Shown piece after piece: positions 1-13,900 of a stretch of DNA of 64,000 nt; the stretch's first letter is position 1; each line of letters opens with the position of its first letter. The notes under the pieces were generated by a model. It was not told the DNA's origin, did not search any database, and saw nothing but the letters and a program-made list of their open reading frames with translations. Source of the stretch: Tigriopus japonicus (lineage: Eukaryota > Arthropoda > Copepoda > Harpacticoida > Harpacticidae). The position numbers were made by a program, and so were the translations under genes. Location of the stretch: positions 6,325,330-6,389,329 of the forward strand of contig CM021319.1 in NCBI GenBank assembly GCA_010645155.1, read 5' to 3'.

Positions 1-3000
1 GAATCTCCCATTTGCCTGCTTGGAGTCATACATGTGTTTCTCCCTAATGCAAAAAATGACCAGAAATGAAAATCTCATATTGATGGATGGCGATTTGCTT
101 GGCTTCATCTCTAATGTACCACTCACTTCTCGGCCTAAAAATCATCTGGCATTGTTGGCAAGGACTCGTTCATATGACGTTAGCTCTCCGTTGAAGATGT
201 GATGAGAAAGAAGACCTCTAGAGTGCTACATAGAGTCAACGAGAGTCTCAAGTGGACCCTTGTCAAATATCCAACACTTATATGGGATAAGCAGATGAGT
301 AATATCTGCCCTAATGGGCCTGCCGAGCTAGAGAGTTTCGAAGCACCATAATACTGCTAGCTGGTCGTGGAGCTTGATGAACGCCGACTGCTGGATGGAC
401 CGTAACAAGCACGGTTTTGGTCATCACCTCCAAATATGTGCCGGAGGAGACAATCGCATCATTAGGAGTCGGACAATTCCCATGATTTTGGTTGGTCCAA
501 AAAATTGTGTTTGTGTGGAATAGATTTGGCGATAATTGCTGCGGTCTGCTGATGTTGAGAATTTCTCCCCCATCTCTTCCATCTCGTACTCACAATGACA
601 TGATGAAGCTGTTGCTCTGTCTAGTGTATGGCTCTATTTGTCCAGCAAGCAAGCTAGTTAGCTCGAAGGAATTGATGTGCCACTCAAAGCTGTAGTGCCT
701 TAAAAGCTCTTGGGGCGATTAGTTTTCTTTCTGCCTCGAAAATAACAGGACAACAAGGGATAAACGAGATGGATGGTGAGATGAATATCGGCATCAAGCC
801 TCTGAGACAGCTAGTTTCCTTATGTACTCCGTGGCTCATGTCAGAGAGGCAACGGCTCGAATTTCTCTGGGCATTAATCTTTGTTTGCAAAGAGCACATA
901 CAGTTGAAGGTTGGCAGGTCCATCCACCCATTAAGGAGCATCCTATGGACGAAGTTCATTGTATTCTGTATATCATACTTCAATGTTTGGGGCCAGATCA
1001 GGGCAGAATGTTGGATAGGACAACAATGATGCTCTATGGGGCGATGATTCATTGTGGCACAGACTTTTTTCCAATTGAACCCTGCAATTCTTGAGCTATG
1101 CTCATGATGGCATCTTGCCGAGATGCCCGACTTGATCATTGATCGATGTTCCCGATGGCTGAAGAGTTGTTTTTGATCCTCCATTCTGAGATGTGATGCA
1201 CATTCGCTCAGGGTCGATGAGGAGTCGTATTCCGATTCCTAGGCTGTCTCAAGTGCACTCAGGGCCTTTCAGACGCGCAAACACCATCAACAATCGAGAT
1301 TATTCTCCCAAGAACCCAAGAGAGATGAACGTTGATGGGTTTAGACAAGCCAATGACTTAATCCTTCACTTGAAATTGGTCAGTGCATTACAGAGCTCAC
1401 TCTTTATTCAATCAGGATTTTCAAGAGTCAAATGATGTTTGACCAGCTTGAAAAAGTTTTTGTGACCTTTGCTATCCACAATTGGTATGAATCTTAATTT
1501 TCTGAAATGTTGGAATCTTACCCGGCCAGTGAATCCAGCTACTTTCCAAAAGGCACTCTCAAAAAATACATTCATCAAGCCTTTTTTTAGTTCCACCACT
1601 AAGAATTCAGCATGGAATATTTGATTGGGTTGTTTAGTTGCTACGATAAATAAGTTGTAACTAATTTCAGTTTATGTTTAATATAAATCACGGGCTTCAA
1701 CAATGTTCACCTCGCGCAAAGGAAAATGCAATCAAAGTTAAATATAAGCATTGAACAAAGTTCTTTTATCCAAGCTGACGAACCAGTCAGCTTCTAGTTT
1801 CTTCTCATATCGAAATTCATTCTTACATAAAGATGTAAAGTATACTTTCAGTATTTCTGAGGGTGAAAAGTAGCTTTTCAGTTAGCTTCTTGAGCTACTT
1901 ACCGAGATGAGTAGGCACAGACCAAATTTTGTATTCCTATAATGTACTAATGAGATATACACATTTGCCAATCCAACCTTCGTTAAAAATTCGTTGCTTC
2001 CCGCCGGTTCTGAGTTGTTTTTTAGCGTCAAGATAAAGTTTGTGGCCAAATGGTGAATAGAGGTACAATGACGGACTGTTTTAGTTCCGTAGGCGTTCAT
2101 CGTTAAGATGCTTTCAAGAGTTTAAATGCAGATATCTCCTTGATTAGGTTACCAGGCTTGATGCCGTGAGGTCTAAAGTAAGTGAAGGCGGAATTGCGGA
2201 AACAGGTTTTTGTCAGGGAGTGTTTCATACCCATTGAGGCGTTGATATGTATGCAAAAGCGGTCTTTTCCTCGTGAATGATCCCGTCTCGTACATTGCAC
2301 CTAACCTACCAACTACGTATGTACGTACATGGCCAAGGAGCTCTTACTGCTCTGAATTCTCAAATGAAAGGAGAGAAATACATTTATCTTACAAGTGGGA
2401 AGGCATTCAAAGTGCTCAAATGCATCTCCTCTACATGATTGATGACTTTCCATGGAGAGTGAGTGAGTGTCACGCCATGGGGACGACGATCCATGCCATG
2501 GTCTCGGGCTTCTTCCTCTTCCTCGTCAACGATTTCGCTGACGAACCCACAGACACGACGAAAGCCTCAGACAGCATGAAGCTTTTGCCCGCATGTCTTT
2601 GCTTTGCCACGAGTTTTAGTACCACATACTTGGGGATGTACAACAACAACTACTCATTCAATCAGTTCGGTAACTCAGGGGCACGTCAGGCAAGCAAATA
2701 CAACATACAGTACATTATAAGAGCCACATTTTTCAAGCTGAGCATGGAAAAGCTCTTGGGCGTTTTGCCTTTCGTTTCCAACCACTTCAGGTGAGTTGTC
2801 GGTTAGTGGGGTTTGACCCAAAACGAATATTTTCTCGCTCATGGTGCTGGAAAGTGTAATTCAATTACAAATTTGTTTTCCTCACATCGAAAAACAGACT
2901 TTGAAAAATGAAAATAGTGATGCTAATAAATAAAGGAATCTAGAGTAAGACAGATGGTTGTCGAATAAATGTTCAAAAACTGACTCAATGGAATTGCCAA

Positions 3001-3194
3001 AAGGATTGAACAATGTCGGGTCCTTATCTTAGTGGGTAAGTCTTCCTAGTTTTATGGCAATTCAATCGTCTAAGCCAGGGACCTGTTTAAGCCCAGAAAC
3101 ACATTGTACATGCCCACGGTACACAAATGTCATATCATTCATCACTGTCAAGAGTACCTTAAACAGTATTTCGAATAAAAAATTGAGACTTTTT
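1..3194. other. Intergenic or intronic DNA, no recognised gene
   Basis: I recognise no domain here. The longest open frames are 166 codons (684-1184, minus) and 173 codons (2273-2794, plus). Neither shows a family motif, and both are about as long as chance frames elsewhere in the window. An unrecognised exon cannot be excluded. Confidence 0.5.
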
Positions 3195-3301
3195 TTCTAA
3201 ATGTGTCAATGAAGCAAAAAAAGGAAGCTCACTAGCACACAGGGACAAAATCGAGGGAGTTTTTTGAGATACTCCGTTGAAATAGCTAGAATATTAAAAA
3301 T
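3195..3301 (+). repeat. Dispersed repeat, left copy of an inverted pair
   Basis: About 107 bp that reappears as its reverse complement at 7129-7234 with only a few differences. The shared block runs from TTCTAAATGTG through CTAGCACACAGGGACAAAATC to ATTAAAAAT. It carries no coding frame. It may be a short MITE or the end of a larger element. Confidence 0.75.
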
Positions 3302-4693
3302 ATAGAAAGCATCCATTCACCAAATACGAGTGATTGAATAGATAGTATTTCAAGATGCTTCATACATTAAGCATCTTTAGTTTTAATGCTCTTCGAAACA
3401 AAAGCTGAATTGATTGTTGTCTGGGTGACGCTTGAACTTAAACCCCTGGAACAAAGTGTGTTATTTCGCATCCCAAACGTTCACTTAATGATGTCAGGAG
3501 TTGATAAAGAAATTTCCCCCCAATGGCTGATCAATGATTACTTCTTTGGGGGAAATGAGTGGAGTGTGAAAAGTGAAATTCGTGCTGGAAAGAGGATCTA
3601 CTACAGATGAATGCTTACTCAACCTCCCACTCTTGATAATGATATCCGACGGCTCTTTTGAGGGGGGTTAGATTTGCGAAGAGGGGAAAGAGTGTGCCCT
3701 GATTCGGCCATAAAAATGAACAGATCACCCAATATTGTGCGTGGACATCCATCTTTTCCGGCTCGCGATTAATTCTGTGAAGAGCCTAATTATTCAATAA
3801 GACTTTCCTCATTCTTTTCATTGCTCATGTTCCAAGATGGTTAGTGGAAATCAATATAGTTCTCAATCTTAGAACATAAATCAATAAGAAATACATACGG
3901 CGAGTCAGTATTCAAAAACGACGCACCAATGCCTTACAGGCACTCATGAAAAAAGATTAAGTGAACATTTTGAATATATTGTGCAATTTTTCTACCTCTG
4001 TTTGATACGTGTGTACCACGACAGTTTTGGTCTTTTCCCACTGTAGCCTCTCGCAAAAAAGCCTTCAACAGAAAAATGTTTTTGTCCTTTTTTTGAACTT
4101 GGCACGCCTATTGACTAAAATCTTACTAAATACTCGTTACCGACGAGACCAGCATACCTACATCTTGGACTTGGTTCAACTTTCTATGGAAGTGACTCGA
4201 CAATCGTGGCTTTTTTATCCGAACCAGCACTTTTTCCGTTTGGTATGGAGGTGGTATTTATCGATTCTTGTTGAATATCTTAAGTCTCTGGCCAAACAAG
4301 ATCATCATCATCTTAGTCGTCGTCGGTGTCTGATGGATGGCCATACAATCACCCCTATGTTCAAAGTCGATGCTCACTGACAAAAGAGAACTATAAAGTT
4401 TGGTCCCAAAGAGATCTTTTTAAATGCTAATTTGACGTTGCATCGGGCCCAGGCATATTGTGAACGTTTGAAAACTAGTTGGACATATTTTGATGAGTCC
4501 TCTTCATCATGAATGGGCACCATGATACTATGACTAGTACTTTTTGGAAACGCCAAAGTCACATCAGTACTTTGCATCAAACAGCTTGTACATCCAAACA
4601 TTCATAGGACTCAGGCCTCAAATGTATCTCTCCTCCACGAAAAGTGTGCACGCTCGTGTTTGCCAGAAAGAGAAAGAGATTGAACAATCCCAT

Positions 4694-6382
4694 TGGGTCG
4701 CATGTTAACGCATCTAATTCATGGTGTTTAGTATACTATAATTGCGCTTGAGTATACTCTAATTTTAGTTTGGTCGTAACATGCGGAATAATTGAACAAA
4801 CCTCAAGATAAGTATACTCTTCCGGCAGAGATATTTTTAAGTATACTCTAAGGGCACGAGTGCACCTTTGTGTTGCACTCGCGCTCTTTAGATTAGAGGC
4901 TGTGACTCAGTGCGCCCATTTCAGCGAGGGTGAAATAAGCCTAAGTTGCCCATATCTGCTACATTCTGCGTTGAGAAAAGCTGTCTGACCATAAAAAAAC
5001 TGTTTGTGTGGAAACACTGGGCCTGTGTTGTTAAACACAAGTTTAAACAGTTAAACCTCAAGCCCATTTACTATACAAATGCCTTCGGACTCATTCAAAA
5101 TCGAACTGAAAGTCGATTTCTCAAAGATTTTCAAGTCTAACTGAATCCAATTCAACTTTAAGTGGGAACTCTTGAAGAAAACGACGAGAGGAACGATTTG
5201 ATCATCTTCCAACGTGCTCGGAAACATCAAAAAGGGCGTCAATCAGACAAATGAATGAGCCTTCCTTCAACACCACCACCCCTGGATACAACGAACCAAT
5301 GGATGGGTATGGAATCAATAGAAAATTGTGAAAAAAGACACAAGACAGAATAAGAGACATCGACTCCGCTTGCAAATCCATCCCTCATCACTCAATGGCC
5401 ACACCTACCTTAGGACTTGTCCACGGATCATCCAAGTACGCAAAAGCATAAAGAAAAAAAACCTCAACGGGAATAATAAGCTGCGCTCATGGAAGGCCCT
5501 GCCAAAATTGCCCATCTTCAACCGAAGAACCCACAACGCTCCCATGTTATCAAGAACGTCATTTCAGTCCATGTGTTCGAGACACTACTGTTTTTCCGAT
5601 TTGAAATTGATGCCAAAAAATCGGATAGATAAGCCGCTTCAAGGAAAATAGGATTTGGTCTAAACAATCTCAAGAGTTCATGGAAGCATAACTAGAACGA
5701 CCAAACGGATTGGATCGTGTCCCGGACTTTCTCTACAATTATCACTTTTAATTCAAAAGATGCTCCAATATGTTCATTTGTGTTATTCTCCTAACGAGTA
5801 ATTAAGATGCAAGTTTTCGCCACGGAAACGAAAAAAGACATTGAAAGAATAAATGCTGCTGTTTCAATAACATTTTCGAGGAAATTTCAATACCAATAGA
5901 ACTATGGATTACGCCTTTTGTATCCTTTAATTCTGAAAGCTCCGAGGACATCTTGTTTTTTTCGGGACCTCTCGAGACCTATTTTCTTATGACATACTAT
6001 ATGTTTAGTGTATTTGATCCACAAATGACAAATTGTCTTCAATTTTGAAAACTAGGAAAGAACTAGGTCCATCATTTATGTTTTATCATTATCAATAATT
6101 GCAAATACTGTACCAATGAAATTCAGCTCGGCTTTAAAATATCTGTCACAGAAACCCTCCTTGTCCCCGTTTTGGCATAAAAAAGCGTATCAAATCTATC
6201 TTTGGTCTCGCAAAGCTATCCTCTAATTTGAAATTGCATGGGCAAATTGTGTGAGTACACAACAATTGCTATACTCATCGCTTTGTTTCGCGTTAAGTAT
6301 ACTTGAGGTCAGCTATGTAGTAAGACCAGAGTTGAGTATACTATAAAATAAATCGATCTTATGTGCGTTAACATGCGACCCA
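4694..6382. mobile_element. 1.69 kb terminal-inverted-repeat DNA element
   Basis: The left end TGGGTCGCATGTTAACGCA is matched perfectly, inverted, over 19 bp by the right end at 6364-6382. Inside both ends the 8-bp palindrome AGTATACT recurs: near 4730, 4751, 4811 and 4840 on the left, and near 6296 and 6335 on the right. Such subterminal arrays commonly serve as transposase-binding sites. I found no convincing target-site duplication and no transposase. The longest internal frame is 107 codons (5328-5651). It is best called a non-autonomous DNA transposon of unassigned superfamily. Confidence 0.7.
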
Positions 6383-7128
6383 TTATCATCATCTCTCTGT
6401 ATCTTTTTCCTCACCTCTAATGGGCGTTTTCAATTTAGACAATTGTTTTTCTGTGTTGCCCCCTCAATCCCCTGGGTGAGTCGACGTCTGATTCAATGGC
6501 AGTAAGTCGCCTTTATCAGATCTGGAACTTGAGAATGCGCCCTCTGTGACCTGTGCTCTATGTAATACTTTCTACATGTACTTGGGAAGCATCAAGTGTT
6601 GTATAGAAAATCGGTAAATGCAATGTGGACCTGGACTGATGAGCAAGTAGAACGTTGGAGCAGGATTGAAGGAAAGATAAAGATTATCATTGCTCTCAAA
6701 GCAATTTGCTATTCCTTCAGATTGTGCTGCGATTTACTCCAAGAATTAGCTTGCAATGAAGGTAAAGGGTTTGAAAGTTGATGAATGGCTTCATGGCTTC
6801 TTTCCCCTTTCATGTTCTTAATTAAAGAGCAGACAAACAAATATCATCATTTAGGGCGTTCCTGCCAGTTTGATATGGGCGGGGCCCACGAAATCGTCTT
6901 CTTTTTCAAATCATTCCAAGATGAGCAATCAATTCCAAGGTGACGTCAAGGAGGATTTTTTTTTCATCTCGCTCATTAATGATGGAAGGGCTGGATGAAT
7001 CCGATCATCTTTGTTCTTCGAAGATTATTCAACTGGCCGATGCGGCGAAGTCATAATTCTTAAACTGCCACACCAAATCGTGATGTGGGCCACGTCTGAA
7101 GAGCTCTTGAAAGTTGCCAAATGAGCGC

Positions 7129-7234
7129 ATTTTTAATATTCTAGCTATTCCAACGGAGTATCTCAAATACTCCCTCGATTTTGTCCCTGTGTGCTAGTGA
7201 GCTTCCTTTTTTTGCTTCAATGGCACATTTAGAA
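7129..7234 (-). repeat. Dispersed repeat, right copy of an inverted pair
   Basis: Reverse complement of 3195-3301. The similarity stops sharply on both sides, at the flanks of ATTTTTAATATTCTAGC and CACATTTAGAA. The pair encloses about 3.8 kb including the 4694-6382 element, but that element is not centred between the arms, so the two copies may be independent insertions. Confidence 0.75.
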
Positions 7235-7522
7235 ATTAGCAAAATTTCTTGAAACTTCGAGGGTCTGTCGTAAGTTTCAATTGAAAAACATGACATGACA
7301 CATATATCTTGTCGTGCGAACTATCCCTTCAACGTGCTTCTGCGGATTCATGCCAAGACATCAATTCTCAAATTAGATGTGCATCATAAAAGACCCAAAA
7401 ACTGTCTTCTTCAGCTTCTGACAACGAACATTTTACACCCTATCAAGTTAAGCTTCAATTCGCGACGCGACTAACTCCACGAAACTTCACTCAAGACGAT
7501 CCTTTCAGTTCCTTAGCTAGGG

Positions 7523-7971
7523 CAAGAAGCACGGAAGTCATGGAGTGGGAGGCTAGCAATGAGAATTATGATTTCCAGCACAAACGAACCATTTGCGTTC
7601 TTCAGCAAATGAGACCTGGCTTGCATTGAGAAGAACACGTATTTCAAATTTCATCCCAATCGAATACCGGAGTGAAAAGTTATGCCCTCTCAAACTTTTG
7701 TACTGAAGAGAGCATAGAATGAATGAACTCGCCCTTTTGTGGTAAAACGATTACCACGAAAGGGCTAGTTCATTCATTCTCCGAGGATTTGCATTGAACT
7801 TTGAGTGAGCGTAACTTTTGTCTCCGACGTTCGATTAAGCTGAAAATTGAAATACGTATTCCTGTCAGCATATGCAAGGTCTCATTTGCAGAAGAACGTT
7901 ATTGAATTGCTCTTACTGGAAATCATAATTCTCATTGCTGGCCTCCCACTCCATGATTCCAGTGCTTCTTG
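7523..7971. mobile_element. Foldback MITE, copy 1 (449 bp palindrome)
   Basis: The element begins CAAGAAGCAC and ends GTGCTTCTTG. Almost its whole length is one imperfect palindrome with arms of roughly 215 bp, closing at the apex CCCTTTTGTGGTAAAACG / ATTACCACGAAAGGG. It is flanked by a direct 7-bp repeat GCTAGGG (7516-7522 and 7972-7978), which looks like its target-site duplication. A second copy lies at 52458-52911. No protein is encoded; short open frames in it are arm sequence. Confidence 0.88.
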
Positions 7972-7978
7972 GCTAGGG

Positions 7979-10900
7979 TTTAACTTGCCTGTGGCTTGAC
8001 CTCAATCATAGGGATTAAGTTAATCGGGATTCGAATGTGGATCGACCGCACACGCTTTGTGTTTCGGTTACCCTCAAACAATTCAAATTGTTACGAATGT
8101 GCACGGACATTTTGTTCCCCTTTCTTTTCCCCCTGTAGTGCTATCCCTGTATGAAACGTGCAGTGCGTGTGTGAAGGAGCACTTGATGGATGCGAAAATT
8201 GTGCATTCACGGAATAATGACAACGTAATCTGGGAGAATTTCCATAAAGACTTGGCACAAACGCCTTGAAGATTGACATCCGAGAAATGTTGCATGAATT
8301 TGAGTAATTCGTTACTCTTTGTTCATGAATTATCTCGTTCCACGTAAATTGATACATTCCAGATCAAAGTTCAATGATTGAACTTCCGTAGATTCAAAAA
8401 GAGTCCTTTTACGTATTGGCGTTAGTGTGATGTTACCTTCAAAGAAATGTGATAAAAACGCAATCTTCAGCACAAATTCTATCGAATGTGGGCTTGAGGT
8501 CAATGCCAATGAAGGCAAGATCAGATTCAAAATCAAGGTGTGTATCTCTGAGAGAGACCACCGCCGAACTCGATGTTGTTTAAGACCAGTTCTGTTGAAG
8601 TGGTTTGCGAGCCTTTTAGGTAACAAACCATAGAGAACAAAGAGACGGCCGCTCTCTGACTTAAATGTTGGGATTGGAATTTTAACTAGCCTACCCATTA
8701 ATTACGGTTCTTTGAGTTGGTATCCAGTGGTAAGCTCATTTACATTCATGTAGTGAACAAGCTTCAATCAAACATGGCTATGATCCAAGACTAAGAGAAA
8801 CATTACTATAAAAAGGCAATTCATTCAAAACCGTGCGCATATTTTATAGGAATTACCTCTACTAGACAGTGGCATTGATTTGATGATGAAAAAGGCTTTT
8901 TGCAAATCGTGACGGTGGTTGTGTACAAAAAGACGAGTGTAAGAGTCCTTGAAGCACGCCCCATGCCTGCGAAATCTATTTGCGAATGACTCTTGAAATT
9001 AGGTTGGGCCCCATGCCTCCAATGGCTTAAAGAGGCAGAGAGGCCCACAATGTGGAAGAGGCCGATAGGTTAGTACACTTGGCAAAACATTTGAATATGC
9101 AAATTCGCAGAACCAATCCATGTCTACTTAATGGCGAGTGAACGAATGTCCGTTCTAAAGGCACTTTCCATATCTCCCCATGCGGGCAGTGTCCTAAATT
9201 GCATATTGTTCAATTTTGATGCCATTCCTCTTGGAAAAAAGGTCGCTTTGGTTCCCGCAGAGCTCTCCACCCGCCAGTTTGGCTGGAATACCGAATGAAT
9301 GAGGGTAAGATGAATTCTTTGTCAGGGCACTATAAATTGCCACTTGATTCCTCGAGTGAGTTATTGGTTCATTTCATATTCACGATCTCAGAAGAATTCC
9401 GGCAATGTGTTGATGATGACTTTTTTAGGAGCTGAACTTTAACTAACTTAGACGTCTGGTATTTCAACACCTTGCCAATGAAGACACGATAAAGCTGAGC
9501 AAGCATAACTGATGTTTTCCCTAAAAACTCTTTTGCACGATTTTAGCCTAACTGTCAGGAAAACTACCAACTCATTTTCGACCAAGCAAAAGTTTAGGTC
9601 GACTCGACTGAAAATTGTGAAAATATTCCGGCTGGTCTAGGCCGTCAAATTGTGCATGTCTTGCGTGTACTCGATTCACGATGAAGTGAACAAAACAAGT
9701 TCATTAGCTCTGTGATTCATGGCGGATTCTTTTTTGGCAAGAGGAGCATCTCGAGCTCTCGAAGATGCTCGCATGGAAATGGCGCCTTGAATTATGATTC
9801 TACCAAATTGGCCAGGAGTGTTCTAAGTGACCAAAGCTGAATTAAATCGGGGCCGATGTTGGCTATGGTGTGCATCCAATTTGGCAGTTCTTGAGTTGAT
9901 GAAGTAAGTCTTGGTATCGTGGCACTTGTTTTGTTCTTTTGAAGGGAATCCCACACAAACGTGTAATGGGATATTTACCACAATGCAGAACTTCCAGCCA
10001 CAAGAGAAGAGAACAAGAAGGCAGCATTGTAATCAAATGGAACTACGTACGCATACGCGAATACACCTGGGAATTTGCTCGGCTCATCCTTAGGCTTGTG
10101 AAATAGAATACGGGTCATAAAATGTCAAATAAATCATATTCAAAGCTACCTACGCTTTGAATGCACTCTGTGCTATTAGACCTTGATAATAATAATAGGT
10201 AGGAAGACGAACGAAGATAATTTCCCTCTGACCCACGCATTGTGAGACACGTGAAAAGCGAAATCCATTTGGGTCTGGATTGTTCCCATATCTCTTTGAA
10301 AGACTTCACAGTGAGTGACAAAAACGGAGACGCTTCGAGGCCTGTCTTAGCTCACTCATCATTCGTTTGTTGTTTGGATTAGACTCATTGGTTAGAAAAT
10401 GGGCGCGTGGATCAAGTGAATAATTAGCCTCTTTAACCGCACACATGAGTGACGGACGGTTAAAGAAACCATTTTCGGCTTTGACTTCAAGATGCCATCG
10501 ATCTTACTCTATTGAGAGCTGGAAAAGGCGCTTTTTTGCGTGCGGCGTCCACCCCTCAAGCAACCACCACCACCTCCTCCTCCTCCATCTTGGACTGAAA
10601 CACGATTTCACAGGCCCAATCTTAACTAATTGACAAGCCCTATGCGCATAATGGAATGATGAATGGTTGACCCGCTTTGGAAACCCGAGGAGATGAATCA
10701 CATGATGGAACTGACATCACTGATCCTTGAACAACCATTCAAATGAATGAAAGGAAAAAAGAGGCAATCAGATGAATCCACTTGCTCTCAAATAAAATGC
10801 TAACCATGCTGTTAGTGAGTTGAAGTTGTCAGAATATGTCGTATTTTAGAATTCTTTGCAACTAAGTGAAAAAAATTGCTAGCATTGTTGTATAAAAGAG

Positions 10901-13900
10901 TGAATCCTGACGAAATTCCACGTATAAGTCACGAGTTGACAAAATGAATCTCATTTTCACACAGTGGTGGCAATGTCAAAGTTTGTACAAGTTTAGACAT
11001 TCAATCGTCATGAATAACCATATTCTTCGTGCATCCAGCTCCTAGCCATTATATTTTCATGTGCTCCCCCTATTTTTCTTTCGTGTAATTCAAAGTGTGT
11101 TGTTTTGAGTTTAGTGGCTAAATAATTTGCAAATTGCAGGAAGGCACTTCAACATTGATGCAACAATTAACGATTGAATTAAAACGATAACGTCTTGAAA
11201 AAATGTTAAAAGTTGTAATATAAAAATTGAAAAACGAGCTCAAATGAGAATGAGAGAAGCGTGATATGATATAGTTTGATTAAAAAAGTCCCACTTACCA
11301 GGGTTTCTGAAAGAAGTGGAACTCCTAATTTTATCATCTACAACTCTTAATTGAAGCTTCAACCTAATCGCATGGGGTCACTGTGCTTAAAATATTTAAA
11401 AAGATGTGTCCTTGTCAGTTCAATATTTAGTCCACAACGCTTTTTTTCTTGAAGTGTCAATTTTCTGAACAACATTTGCGACTTTTCTGACTTTTTCCAC
11501 CTTCCCGATTTTAGGCTGCAATCGTAACCAAGGTGAATCAAAGTGAATGATTTTGGGCTTCATGGTTTGGAACACCCTGTAGACAGAAACATGTCGAGGT
11601 CTTGTCCATGGTGACCCTCTCATCAGCTTTGATTATCTTGAAGAAATGAGAAGCTTCCTCCAACTCCCCAACACTCCCACAGGTTGTGAAGATTAGATTA
11701 ATAGTATATTCATTGCCCTTTCTAACATTATAGGAGTTGGTTACAAACAGTTAAGGCAATCATATGTGCCCAGAGCCAACCTTTTTGGGCCTTAAAGGCA
11801 GTTTGTTTGGGCGGTTTTGATCTCGCAAAAAATAAAGAAACATTAACTTCCTCATTAATTGGAGCCTGTTCTTCCCTTTAAAGCTTATCTAAACAATTGA
11901 TATTATTCGGTGCAAGCGGAGCTAAAAGTCCTTTTTGCTCAATTTTTCTACAGCATACTGTAGAATATCCTCTGACCATCTCAATGTACAAAATTATAGA
12001 ATGAACATGAGGAATGCATCCGACTTGGGAAATATAGTTCTACGAGATTAATAGGTAAGATTGGGTGGTTATCAGATTTAATGACACAATGAATCATTCT
12101 CGTTTGAGGGATGAACACTCGCAGACACTCTCGTCTACGTCAGTTTGCCAAGTGATTCATCTCTAAAGAGATCCACTATCGGGTTCAATCAGGAACACTT
12201 CTTGAAGGACAACTACACACCTCAACCATTCTGCATGAGCCTTCAAACAATAGAGTTTGACATCTTTCCCAACAAGTACGAGACAGAGCATTCATTGTCA
12301 CCGAAATCCGTTTTTCCATCGCGAGAATCGTGCGATTGTCCTTGCCAAGGTTCAGACTTAACCTTTTCTCATTCGATTGGCCATTGCTAAAAGGAATAAT
12401 CACTATCATCCCAATAGCTTTAAGTTTCACGAGAAGCAAGTAATTATCTCCAATTAAGAGCTATTAAGCTCTAGACAAACACCAACTCTATTTGAGGGGT
12501 GATCTTGTTTTGGAAACTTTGCCAATTATAACGAGTCCAGAGCTACCACGACCAATATCAAACATGGCAGACTCAACTAACTTGTCCAAGCAGTTCGAGC
12601 ACTAACGTTCCAGTCAGTCGACTGGGTCTACTCATGAGTAGATAATTCATCAAATTAGGTGATAGTCAATTATCCTTGGTTTATCAAGGCACGAGTCTCG
12701 AGGAGCTGACTTTTTGCTCCACTCTGTATCAATATTTGGCAATGCATATTTACAACAGATAATGTAATTGGATCTCGGAGCTCCAGGGGCAAAGTGGCAA
12801 GTTCAAATTGACTTCCCAGCGGGAGCAAAATTGCTCTACATTGCAATTCCAAGTGGTAAAGTCGAATGCGGAGTTTAGACGGTACGCTGGAACTCGAGAA
12901 GAAACTCAATGAGCTTTGTTGGGATGACCGTTTTCAACCAGACCAAAACTATTTAGCTAGGAAGCCGAAAGAGGTTATTTGAATCGCTACAAATGACGTG
13001 ACATGTGAATTTTGATCAATGGGCCAATGCACTAGGTTGATGTCGTAGTCAATGAGTAGGACCTAGTTATCCATGGCAGGCAAAAAATGACTACCGCCAA
13101 ATGCCATTTAGGCGATTTGGATTGTAATAATGGGGCCAAACGTGGTTCGACAACGAAGACTACTAGTTGCTCACAAATCGAACGCATAAAGAAATGGTTA
13201 CAATTTATATTCCGATTGTTTGGGAGCAATTTGCAATTCGGGTATGTTAGCCTTCCAATTTTAGATTGAATGGTTAGATGAGATGTTCAAAATGAAGAGG
13301 GGGATCCTCAATGCATTCAAAGCACCCACCTACATCGACAGAAGGCTTTGTTTTGTTTTATGTACAAACGTCTTTAATGAGATACTCTGTATATTTAAGT
13401 GGTAACAGTCCTTCAGATTCTATGTAATGATAGGGTCCTCATCATCCTCTTTTAATGCGTGAGACTTGAAAGTGTGGGACTGTGGCTAGTGGTCTTTTCG
13501 AATGACAAATTAATTCCATGGCCCTGTCAAAGTCTGTCAAATAGGCAAATAAGATGCTTATCACTTGTATTCTTCCCCTACACAGTAATAGCTCGTGTCA
13601 TTTGGCAGTAATATATTCAACAAAACAGATACGACGTCTCAGAATAATTTTGATTACTGATCACAACAAGGTAGTAACGAATGCCACACCTCTCATTTCA
13701 AGTTTTACTGGGAGTTGCAGATAAATGGAATGGACTTTTCATCTTGGCCTGGCCAAGTGTCTCTGTGAATCGATCTGGCAGTCCTACAATTAGTTAAAGC
13801 AGTTTCGAGCATATCATCTAAATGGCCAAGGCGTAAGATAAAACTAGAAGCCATTCATGCGAACTAACTAATCAGGGCGGATGAGAATAGCCATTTGGAA

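Noticed and set aside
684..1184. 166-codon open frame on the minus strand
   Set aside because: No domain or motif is recognisable, and other frames over the same stretch are equally open.
2273..2794. 173-codon open frame on the plus strand
   Set aside because: It has no family motif and its composition looks random. The start lies amid unrelated sequence and no splice-linked conserved neighbour is visible. It is near the longest chance frame expected in 64 kb.
5328..5651. 107-codon frame inside the 4694-6382 element ending in a CSRHY-like motif, reminiscent of the tail of a THAP zinc finger
   Set aside because: The N-terminal C2 pair and the Trp/Pro pattern of THAP domains are missing. The likeness is only a few residues, not enough to call a transposase remnant.
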